A DNA stretch of 64,000 nucleotides. It comes from Clonostachys chloroleuca (lineage: Eukaryota; Ascomycota; Sordariomycetes; Hypocreales; Bionectriaceae). Location: the NCBI GenBank assembly GCA_037952775.1, contig JBANAY010000004.1:15066001-15130000 (forward strand), written 5' to 3'. Positions 45,415 to 54,935 of the stretch are shown here, in pieces. Within the stretch, counting starts at the first letter, position 1; each line of letters opens with the position of its first letter. The notes under the pieces are model-generated. The model did not search any database, was not told the DNA's origin, and saw nothing but the letters and a program-made list of their open reading frames with translations. Position numbers and translations under genes: made by a program.

Positions 45415-46385
45415 CTCAAGGTACTGGTATTCCAATTGGAGAAATGCAAATAATTAATAAAGTCGATGCCTCTTGAGGAAAATGGAGGAAAACGCATAAC
45501 TCCAGAAGACATAAGCACCAGCTTAAGTATTTCCCCACCTCTACCCAAGCTAAAACCGTGCACTGTTGATTGCTTACATGCTTATAAATCTTACCCTTGC
45601 TGGATACAGGTGAATGAACACTAATAGGCCACCGGCATGTGTTTCTTATCCTTGTCTTCTCGACGTCTCTTACCGCTACCGCCAATTTCATATCTAGTCC
45701 AACAATCAGCGCAGAGTTTTATGGCAAATGTCAGTTATTCTAGAGCATCGACGTCTATATAAATGGCAGAAATCATACATATCCCTTTGGTCCCCCACCA
45801 TCTAGCACGAGGTTTCCGTGAGAAGAACCTACGCCAAATGCCTGAGTTGACGATAAACCAGGCACAGATATTTCAAGTGACGAGGTGGGACCCATCAGCA
45901 CCGTCTCATCCCATTCGCCATTCGTCCATAGTCAGTTTCATACCATTCCATAGGTATAGACAAAATAGCTTTGGCGCACTTCTACCTATTTCATGTCCGA
46001 GCTCATGTTAATGCCGTCGTCAAAGTATTAATCAAGGAATAGCCGAACCCCCTAACTAGCAACGCGCTATTGCGACGACAGTATTACTCGAAAGCTGTAA
46101 GACCCACACCAAATTTACACTCTTCGTATCTTATAAGTCTAAATCCTTAAATGATATATTAGTCTGTTTTCTTACTGGCTAGGTTAATAAATTATAAGTA
46201 ACAAGTAATTTATGTAAGATTTCAGGATAATACAAATGAAATGTTGTTAAATGTCTAAATAGTTCTCTTCAGTCTATACCTTCGTTCTTCTCTTCTATAT
46301 TAATGTTGTACCCCCGAATTCCTTGCAGTATCCTCTCTATATTCTGTCGGATCCTCTTTGGATATAGTTTGTTGCCTATTCCTTT
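45415..46385. other. Spacer upstream of the methyltransferase
   Basis: Includes the methyltransferase promoter and the 3' flank of the next minus-strand gene. An 82-aa plus-strand frame at 45763-46011 has no support. 46090-46380 is AT-rich. Confidence 0.5.
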
Positions 46386-47154
46386 TCAATTACAGAATTC
46401 CTCTTTAATCACTTTGTCGCCACGGGGACGGCGAGCGAGAAGCGTAGGCCCCCCAGGATGATAACCACCCCCTGACTGATAGACTGGAGGGGACGCCTGG
46501 GGATGCGCATATCGTCGCTCATGCAGCAATTCTTCATTCATCACAATGCTATCAGTTGACGGCACCTTTGCATGGTTTGCTTGAGGGTGTCGACCGCGGT
46601 GAGTTCCGCTTGCACGGAAGTGCCTGAAGTCCAACCAGGTAATAATAGTCAAGTAGGCTGCGATCGTGCTAGATTGAAACTCGAATTAGCCAGGGATTGC
46701 CCGGGGATACCTATTCTCTGACGTACCTCATGATTATGCCGAGAACGCACACAATCCAGCTCAGCGTACAGGTGAAGCCCTCGCAGAAGTTGATGTTTGC
46801 TTGTATCATCATGAATACCACTGCGCCCCAGAATACAATCTCAAGCGCATTTAAAATAACGTAGGCTTTGAGGCTAGACCACTTTTTGAAGGCCTGCACG
46901 TGCTCTGATAGTAACTGGTACAACAGAATAACAAGGGACTTTGCACTCTATTACCAAATTTGTCAGTTGATATCTCAGTTGTTGACTGGGATAGTTCTTA
47001 CCATTCCCAGTGCCATTGTATTAGATCGTCCTCTTGGGGCATTAGCTGGCTGCTTCAGCATTCGCACAACTGACAAGATCAGGACTGCAATGATTAGGAA
47101 TAGCTCCACAAGATGGAGCGGAAGCTTGAGACGGTTGCTGAATATTCCTGACAT
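46386..47154 (-). CDS. Four-span MARVEL-like membrane protein (218 aa, 3 exons)
   Basis: Exons 47002-47154, 46727-46947 and 46386-46668 (657 nt, in frame), introns 54 and 58 nt. Membrane segments: LVELFLIIAVLILSVV, KSLVILLYQLL, AYVILNALEIVFWGAVVFMM and LSWIVCVLGIIMSTIAAYLTI (broken here as LSWIVCVLGIIM and TIAAYLTI). This topology and the Arg/Lys-rich cytosolic tail with YQSGGGYHPGGP resemble fungal MARVEL-domain-like plasma-membrane proteins. Function unknown. Transcribed in the same direction as the next membrane-protein gene (47896-48794). Confidence 0.8.
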
Positions 47155-47895
47155 TTTCGGATAGGGCGGAGAGGGGGCGATTATGTGAAGGATTGGAGAC
47201 TTTTTGCGATAACCGAGTGAGGGTTTGATGGCCGATTCGGTGGTTAGATAACTTGATTTATTTAATTGAAGCCGTGAGTTGATGAGAAAGTGTCTTAGAA
47301 CGCGGGTTTCTCACTGTTTATGTACCGAATTCCATCTTTATTCAACCCCAGTCACTCAATGCTAATCTTGAGTCTTTGTGGATGTACTTGCAGCAGAGTA
47401 GATCACACTAAGGCTGTGTTTCGGTCTCGGGTGCACCTTGATTAGCGCGTTATAAATTTGGCGCTGAAAACCGAAGCGAAACCGAGCTCAACTGCCCATT
47501 CGTCATAACGTAGACGCAAAATACAGCCTTATGGGGCTACCCCTTTGATTACTGTACACGCGTTGCTGCCGTCGGCATATGTAGAATTTCTCGTATTAAA
47601 CTTGGTGCTTAATTTATGAGACAAGGGGTAGATTGATCTCGTCGATAGCTTGCGTGGCAGCATGACACCACTCGGTTCTGAACCACAATGGTCGCTGAGC
47701 CCAGATTCAAGGTGATGTTGAAGGGTGGAGATTTGGGAGAAATACAAGTAAACACACTCTCTTATGGGCTATTCGCAGCAGCTAGCCATCTAGTATTTAA
47801 ATAACCTCCTATACCAATTCCCAACTTTACTCCAATATAGACCTTGACTATTCTTAGTTCCAACCGTAGAGTAATATTGCCAATGACCTTGATCT
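47155..47895. other. Spacer between two membrane-protein genes
   Basis: Contains the promoter of the gene starting at 47154, the candidate MITE, and the 3' flank of the gene ending at 47896. No gene otherwise. Confidence 0.5.
47411..47529. mobile_element. Candidate 119-bp MITE with terminal inverted repeats and TA flanks
   Basis: The left end AGGCTGTGTTTCGGTCTC is matched by the reverse complement of the right end (AGGCTGTATTTTGCGTCT) in most positions, giving imperfect terminal inverted repeats of roughly 20 bp. The element is bounded by TA at 47409-47410 and TA at 47530-47531, as expected for a Tc1/mariner-type target duplication. It has no coding capacity. Confidence 0.6.
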
Positions 47896-48794
47896 TTACA
47901 CCCTTGATTCGGTGAGATTTGAAAACTCCTGGCTCCTATCGCCTGGGGGAGAATTTGGCACCGCGCCAATACTAAACCAGCCGCCTACCGCGACAACTAT
48001 GGCCACAATCATTTGCATACCAAACATCAGCACCAGTCTGGTAGCGAAAGTGCCAGAGAAGGGATCCAGACTCGAGTATGGGGTGAACGAGTAGGTCAAG
48101 GCGTATCCAAGCCGAACGAGCTGGAAGGGGAATGCTGCGCACGCCGCAAGATGCAAGTTGCTCGCAACCTGGAAGTTTGGATGCGTCTTCATACCCATCA
48201 CCCGTCTCCCAGTCGACCAGAGCCACCATCCCACGCCGAAGAGCATGACGAAAAGTATCAAGCAGGTTCCGACCTGGTTCAGGGTCTGAGACAGAACGCC
48301 GCCTGGAGCTCCGGCCTTTGGCGCTCCTCCATATGTGGACAACGTAATGCCGGCGGTGACGGCGAGATGAGTTACGCCAAGTATTATTTTCTCGACCCAG
48401 CGTTTGGGGGGCAGTGGGAGTATCATGTTTCTAAAGGAAACGCTCTCGATTAGTGGCATGTTCAGTTTACCCTGGATGAGCTTCAGACTTACACTTCATA
48501 GATCATTCCAATTATCGTTAGCGACAAGCAGGCAATGCTTCCGGCGCTGGTCATGATGATGACCACATTGGGAATCTCGGGCTCGTTGCGCTTGGCGATT
48601 TGGTATGCATCGGAGACAAACTTGAGTGGGAAGTATGACACAAAAATTGGCCAGCAAGTCATGCCCGCCTTTCCATGCTTCCAGGTGATCCAGATGACAG
48701 GGATGAAGAGAACAGCATAGAGTACAAGCTCTGCAATGGCCAGATTGACCTTGTCCTGTGAGGGCGGATCGGGGAGGCTGTTGGCGGCGGTCAT
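47896..48794 (-). CDS. Seven-span membrane protein, DUF7702-like (278 aa, 2 exons)
   Basis: Exons 48493-48794 and 47896-48430 flank a 62-nt intron (donor GTAAGT, acceptor TTTAG). The join makes MIYEVNMILPLPPKRWV; total 837 nt in frame. About seven hydrophobic segments: LAIAELVLYAVLFIPVIWIT, PIFVSYFPLKFVSD, VVIIMTSAGSIACLSLTIIG, IILGVTHLAVTAGITL, VGTCLILFVMLFGVGWWLW, LAACAAFPFQLVRLGYAL and LVLMFGMQMIVAIVVAVGGW. The pattern of a His/Lys-Gly loop after helix 1 and of an E(A/V)N motif after helix 3 resembles the uncharacterised fungal DUF7702 family. The start at 48794 avoids a longer, unlikely N-terminus. Not a convincing PaxB-type cyclase. Confidence 0.8.
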
Positions 48795-50112
48795 GGTGGA
48801 CAATAGAAGGACAGTAGAAACAGTCTGATTTCGGAGAATTTGAGTCAACACGGAAGCCGTCTTGGCCAAGACTCACGAAGCAATAAGATCTAGAGGACAT
48901 GCATGCAGAGACTGGGCAGCGGTTGAATGATATCGGGGAGATCCAGATGCGCTAAAGACCGGGCCCGAAACCGATACCGAAATGCTGAAACTAAAATGAC
49001 ATGTCTGCCGTGGCTGAGATTCATGCCGTGTAGATCGCTAATAAAAATGCGTCAGCACGCCAAGCCACGCAATTGGGCGACGAAGGTCACTGTTACAGAC
49101 TGAGATTCATTCAAACACGAAACAGCTAAATGATATCTTACCGTAGAATCCGGGCAAAAACACCTTGAGCGCCAGCCAAAATTGGGTCGATCGGCATTCT
49201 AAAGCCACAAATTTGGGCTTGCTCCAGCACTCGAGGTCAATGCCACGGGGTTGTTCAGTGACATGGTCATAATGGATGTTACTATACTTAACTAATTATA
49301 CGATTGGCACAACTAGCCCATACATAGTATACATCATACTGACTCAATGTCATCGCTGCTACCCATACTCGGCAACTATAGCAAGATACCTAGTAAGATA
49401 TATTACCGCTGAAAACCTATGGGTGTGGAGGATGCAGCCTGGGAGACGTGATGGAGATCTTGTCGGGTGGAATCTTTATGGCACGAGACACCGAAGTAGG
49501 TTACGATGAATTTCAACGTGTCAATGGTCCCCTGACCAAGTTACCCGCCCCCAGTGTGTAAGGCGCCTGCAGATCAACAAGCCTATGAGCGTGTCTCGGG
49601 CTGCTCATTCAACCACGTCCGTCAGGAAATTATCCTAGAACCACTCAAAGGTCTGTTCATTGGCTGTCGTCGATGCTCCAAAGTGTCGCAGTCGGTAAAC
49701 TTCATACTATCAGATGCTCCCCTCATCAAGCAAGTGGGACTTTAGCCCGAGTCAGAGGTATATTGTGCGTTTTGCAAAGCGGTTGATCGGGGCGAACAGG
49801 TACGTAGCATTGCGTTTCTGTTACTCTTTCAAAGAGAGAAAAAGAGTAACAAATTGACTCATAGTTCTGGCAGATCCCTAAATTTGGCGAGTGCAGGACA
49901 TTGCGTAACGATAATGCACAATAATCTACATCCAAACTTGTTGTCATTGATGGGGTGCCACATAAAGAGTACATCAAAGGTGGAGTCAAAGTGTACCGTC
50001 AGGTCTAAGTGCGTCTGGCGTTTCTACAGTCATTGGCACATCGGAGGAATAAGAAGTTGTTTATGAACCATTGCTTACAGAGGCTGAAGGTTGTCCTCGT
50101 ACATTCATAGAC
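48795..50112. other. Gene-free spacer with one strong hairpin
   Basis: No gene is supported over 1.3 kb. A perfect 10-bp inverted repeat (GTTACTCTTT 49820-49829 and AAAGAGTAAC 49841-49850) with an 11-nt purine-rich loop is the only clear structure. The left end contains the promoter of the gene starting at 48794. Confidence 0.5.
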
Positions 50113-52086
50113 TCAAATTCCCTCTTGCTTAATGGCCTCAATCCATACACCACGCGCTTCGTCTTCTGCGTAGAGGTACTTGGGCCATGAAATTTTCTCC
50201 AATACAGCGCGAGCCTCTTTCCAAGTTGTGTTCCCAGTCACTTTGCTCCAATACTTGATATATCCGTTCATTTCCTCGCGTAGTAAAACCAAGTCGTCAT
50301 CATCTTCTGCAGTTGGACGGACGGCAAAGCTCATTGCCGCAACAAAGACTTTCCAGAACCACAACTGTTGGTGTTGCTCATTCCACTCACAAAACCATGT
50401 CATCGTCTTGCAGACATCCTCTCTGATGAGGCGGACTAGGTATCGTTGCAAATTGTGATCCCTAGCAGCATGGAGGTCCCAGAGAGCGAGGATGCAACCC
50501 ATATAGAGCGCGGCACCAGCCACCAAGGGGGACCACGCAGACTTGAGAGGTGACCTCTCATATGAATCGAGCGAACTCTGACCCCTCATCGCGATGATAG
50601 ATGCCATGTGGGTTTCAAACAAGAGCAAAAACAGAGTGGTCGCAGTTCCTTCAATCCAAAAGTCGTTTAGTTTCCCATCTTCTGCAGGGAAAAGTCTCGC
50701 TTCTGATTTCTTAGTAAACTCAGACAATCTATCGACGAATTCTCTGGCATCAATGAGCCCCAAAGATACTCCAGGTTGCGGGACTGAGAAAAAGTAAGGC
50801 ATCATCAATAGCGCCTTCAATCGATTCTCGAGCCCTGAGTGCTCTTCCCTGTGGCCTTTCCGAATCATGGAGTAGATTTCTGTACTATCCTGTGGGTTTA
50901 CTGGCGTAACATCGGTGACGCGAGTGGAAAGTCCATTGACAAAGATCATAATTCTATCGGGGGTGTTATCAGCGGGACCGTTCTGCAGCAGCTCATCACG
51001 CCTTACTTACACCAATACATATCGATTAGTCAGTTCTTCTTCAATTCGAGCCGGCCTACAAACCTCGAGTGCTATCGAGCCTATATAGCTCATCAATCCT
51101 TTCAAGTGTACCTGTGCTAGAGCAAAATTTCCCAAGGCTGCCTACCATACTCGAGTTAGTATAGACCTCAACAAAAAGGCTGGGATGGAAAATGGTACCT
51201 CTACAATGCAGTGTGTTGTAATACTCTGGATAATTTTGTTTGACGTTTGCCTTTTATGCGTATCCCGCATCCAGCTGTTGATTTCATTCAAGCTCTCAAC
51301 CTTGTGTAAAAGATATGTTGGTGTGAAGACTTGCATGCTACCACTACTCCACGAGTAGTGTAGACTAGCAACGAGCAAGGTATTGCGTAATGCATTACTG
51401 TCATGGCCGACAGTGCCGACACTAGTAAATAGTCGTTAGCTTCCTCGGCAATGAGAATGGGGGTTGGCTTAACCCACATGTGCTTGGAAGAAGACGGAGA
51501 CAAGTACTCGCCGCACTTTACAACTACCATGAGATGTGTCAGCTACCAGATTACGGGTGAAACTCCTCCACAGATATTTACAGTAATGGAGCAGATCCGC
51601 AGACTTGAATGGCATTTTCAAAGCTAAAGACTCAAACGGGTCAAGCGGTGCACCAAGAGGTCCATAAATAGGTGCAATCGCCGTCACAACGCGATTGAGG
51701 CGGTCCCCAGCTACATGCCAAGGCGGATGTTGGCCAGGGAGAGTTCTCGATTTCGTAATCAATTTTCTTTCGTTTAGAGGGATCGGTGGAGGAGGATAGA
51801 TACATGGCCTCATTGTTACCACACAGTTGGAGCTGTCATAGGAAACGATCAGTGAGCCACGTGAAACTGGGGTTACACTGCACATTACGACCTCAGGATA
51901 CAGCCATGTGCCACAAGAGCGGATAATCACCTACCAGACGGGCCGCTGTTCGTCGCATTTCTGGTGAAGCTGTCTGCATGACGCACACCCTGTTCTGCTT
52001 CGCGTAAGAGGCCTCTTGCGGTCCTTCCCCTGACCCTTCAAATTTCTGTCCCTGTGAGATTGCTGTCTGCCCGTGACAGAGGTCAT
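50113..52086 (-). CDS. Zn2Cys6 transcription factor with fungal_trans_2 domain (547 aa, 6 exons)
   Basis: Exons: 51935-52086, 51582-51832, 51478-51523, 51199-51421, 51011-51141 and 50113-50953; they sum to 1644 nt in frame. The zinc cluster is completed by the first splice: RTGCASCRQLHQKCDEQRPVC from exon 1 (shown in parts: CASCRQLHQKC and DEQRPVC), then SNC and VVTMRPC from exon 2, followed by IYPPPP. Spacing is CX2CX6CX6CX2CX6C. Later exons give the regulatory domain: SNALRNTLLVASLHYSW, then IVEAALGNFALAQVHLKGLM, then RYVLVIMIFVNG and the long C-terminal region. The small 46-nt exon 3 was placed from frame continuity, with donor GTGGGT (less usual) and a CTAAC branch site before its acceptor. 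Likely a local pathway regulator (inference). Confidence 0.87.
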
Positions 52087-52561
52087 AGTGACAAATGCAA
52101 TGTCTCTTCAGTGAAAAATGAGTACAGTGAAAGTTTGAGGTGCAACAATCCAGCTGGTGCAATTGAACATTACTTGAGCAAGGTTCATCAACATCGAGTC
52201 CATATGAAGATATGGAGGGCTGGAGCAAGTGGCAGACAGACAGACGGTGGGTGGATGATTAATGATTTCGCCCCACAACCCGACAATACCGCGAAGATCA
52301 GAACCTTTCCCAGTCAAGAAGGGATCCACGACAATCATTTGGAAATACAGTGCACAGAGCATGATTAGTCATAGCTTCACTGCCTAAAGAAGCTTAGATT
52401 CTCCAAAAATACATTATGCGTCAGCACTAGTCTGTTTTGGGCGGAATAGCCGTTATGCATCAAGCAGTCAGACAATGCTGGAGTTGATATGAAAGGAATG
52501 CAACCGAACCAGCTGCTATTATACAATGTATTAATTACTGACTAATCTAAGAAACTAAAGT

Positions 52562-52562
<1 letters not shown>

Positions 52563-52608
<46 letters not shown>
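52563..52608 (+). repeat. Poly-T tract, 46 nt
   Basis: An uninterrupted run of 46 T. It could be a simple-sequence expansion or the poly-A end of an old minus-strand retro-insertion; no retroelement coding sequence is visible beside it. Confidence 0.7.
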
Positions 52609-52611
<3 letters not shown>

Positions 52612-52770
52612 CTTTCTTTTCATAAAATCAGTTATTATTAGGTAAACTTGCTAAGTTCTTTCTTGGAGCAGGCGCATGGCGTTTTGTATGCGTGCAGGGC
52701 TGCAGGGTAGGAGTGAGGCTGATTTACCGTGGTGTTCCCACGCCAAAGTTAGGCAAAAATGGTTCATTCC

Positions 52771-52882
52771 CGATGAGCTGAGGTATGGTAAGATGGAGAA
52801 GCCCAAAAAGGCCTTTGGGCTAGAACATTTCAATCTCGATAAGATGAGAAGTGGTAAGATGAGGCCCAACGGCCTTTGGGCC
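52771..52882. repeat. Two tandem units, each with a snap-back GGCC hairpin
   Basis: GGTAAGATG recurs at 52787 and 52853 (66-bp spacing). Each copy is followed by a small inverted repeat: GCCCAAA (52801-52807) with TTTGGGC (52814-52820), and GGCCCAA (52863-52869) with TTGGGCC (52876-52882). Confidence 0.55.
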
Positions 52883-53347
52883 AGCCACGAGATGGTGGTG
52901 CTATGTGATATCTCCAAAACGGATAATCTTGTCGTGATTTACATGACTGCCTTGTGCAAGCACCTTATATCAGCCGAGGTATTAGGTACACCTACCTAGG
53001 CACCTTGAGTATAGAAAAGTACTGTACAGGGAGGGGCTTCCTAGATATAGTATAGAATATTTTTTTGGTACTTCAATATGTATTAGAGATTAGTGATAGA
53101 TACTGCCCAAGTTGTGAAGGCGCTAATACATGCAACAACACGCTGGCGCGTCCTCCCTCTTTGTGCCCTTGAGGCTGCCACCTCAACTGTCTCACTCATT
53201 GCAGGCCATTTGCGTTTTGCCAATCCCCCGCCTGCCCCATTGCAACCAGAGCAGGGTACTGAGAGGTGAGGCTGGATCCCGCATCATCCTTGCATCGGCG
53301 CTTTTCCTTCAATCTAGCCTCTGTCTGCCTTCAAATGTGCGTCTACG

Positions 53348-54935
53348 ATGATCGTAATTTGGTGTGCACTTGCTCTTCTGGGGCTCCTCTGCCGCGAGAT
53401 TCGCTTCCCTCACGCGTGGATCGATGGCTTTCGCCAGACTTTGCCCAGCTCGACTCAATCGGCTCCTAGACTCTCCTCCTCCGTCTGGTCTGATGTGGTT
53501 CTGGGTTCTCCTCGCCGAATGCCCTCCTTTGCATTGCCTAACCGACCGCGCAGATCGTCCCGTCACCCTCGCTGGTGTACCGCGATTGCTACGATGGGCT
53601 CCAATGCGCCCGGCTCGAAGTCCCCATGGACTGGAGGGCGGAAGGGTCTGAGAAGGTCGCCATCGCTGTCATACGACGCCCCGCAAAGGTCCAAGTCACT
53701 GACGCGCGATATGGAGGCGCGATTCTGGTAAGCCCCGGTGAGATAACTATCCACCACCCACTCCGTTTCTATTACGGTTCTGCTAGACTCACACATCCGC
53801 GCGCTCCCCAGGTGGTCCATCGGATTCGGGCATTATGCATGCCGTGAGGATAGCAGAGCAGCTACAAACCATTGTAGACTCGGACGACGAGGGTGGCCTC
53901 TTCTTTGACGTCATCGGCTTCGACCCACGAGGGGTTGGATACACTCCCACCAAGCTGGAATGTTTTGCCGACTACCTGTCTCGTCGGTATTGGCAGATAA
54001 CAGCAGCGGCAGAGAGGGCTCTGGCGTCTGGAAACGTGTCCTTTGCAAGTAAGTTAGCTAGGGGACAGTCTATCGCCTAGCCGTGCGTTGACAGGGCTGT
54101 TATCCACAATGCAAGCATCGCCTATCATATGAATTCGGTCCCGTGGCCGAGGACATGCTGTCAATAGTGGAGAGACATGGAGAATGTCATAGGATATTTA
54201 TACATCAGTCCTCTGCCAGTTTCCTCCACGTCAGAACATTCCGCCGACGTTGTCACCAGCTCGAATCTGAGGCGATTTATCAGGGAGGTGGTTTATCATC
54301 CAGTCGCTACATTCCCACTGTTGGACCGCCTCCTTGTTGAACTCGCCGATGGGAATGGAACGACAATGGCCATCCGGAAACAATCTGGTCTGCTTAGCCG
54401 AGACAGGCAGCTCAGGCGTTGTGACCCCAAGTTAGCGTTTGACCTTTCATGCCATGATCAATCTCAATGGGAAAACGAGCCAGCCGCCGCCATCATCTGC
54501 TCTGATACCAAGACAATTTCGAATTTGACAGATGAAGAGTTTCTCGACTTTGCCGAGTCACTACAAAAGCGAAGCTGGGTCATGGGACGGTACTGGACAG
54601 AGCTACAGCTGCCATGCAAGGGCTGGACGATAAGACCAAGTTGGCACATAAATAGTACGTATTTTACCTTTATTTCGTGGTTCTGTCCATTTACATCTCA
54701 GCCAATAACTATATAGCCCCTCTGGGAGCCAATACGTCCGAGCCCATGCTACTCATCGGAAACACGGTAGACCCAGTTACTTCCCTTCAAAAGTCGGTCG
54801 TCCTATCCCTAAGCTCGTAGAACACAATACTGAAATGGTAATAGTGCTATAAGCATGTGTCAACGATTTCCAGGGTCTGTGGTTTTGAACCAGGATTGCT
54901 CTGGTGTACTTGCTCTCCTCTCCCTATTTGAGTAG
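53348..54935 (+). pseudogene. TAP-type alpha/beta hydrolase pseudogene, catalytic core deleted
   Basis: Remnants of a secreted tripeptidyl/prolyl-aminopeptidase-like hydrolase. The 5' end may begin at 53348 with a signal-like IVIWCALALLGLLC. The block YRDCYDGLQCARLEVPMDW is followed by ISPGG-type sequence across an intron; the oxyanion loop GGPGGSG is altered to GGPSDSG. FFDVIGFDPRGVGYTPTKLECF is intact. Then NASIAYHMNSV is followed by a one-base frame change near 54138 before AEDMLSIVERHGE. Right after this (54181-54205) the sequence jumps to the distal region (SPLPVSSTSE), so the segment with the GxSxG nucleophile is missing. Further on, SWVMGRYWTELQLPCKGWTIRPSW and MLLIGNTVDPVTS are recognisable, and the end carrying the catalytic His is disrupted. 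It cannot be active. Confidence 0.82.

Larger units (their letters stand above)
52087..53347. other. Gene-free spacer with 46-T tract and paired hairpins
   Basis: Contains the promoter of the Zn2Cys6 gene. A pure run of 46 T lies at 52563-52608. A 107-aa frame at 52676-52999 spans two tandem hairpin-bearing units and is not called as a gene. Confidence 0.55.

Noticed and set aside
45763..46011. 82-aa plus-strand frame
   Set aside because: No domain, no conserved features; sits in a spacer upstream of the methyltransferase.
47896..48794. PaxB/Pyr4-type membrane terpene cyclase
   Set aside because: Size and seven helices are similar, but the sequence pattern fits the DUF7702-like family better and I see no clear cyclase acidic motifs.
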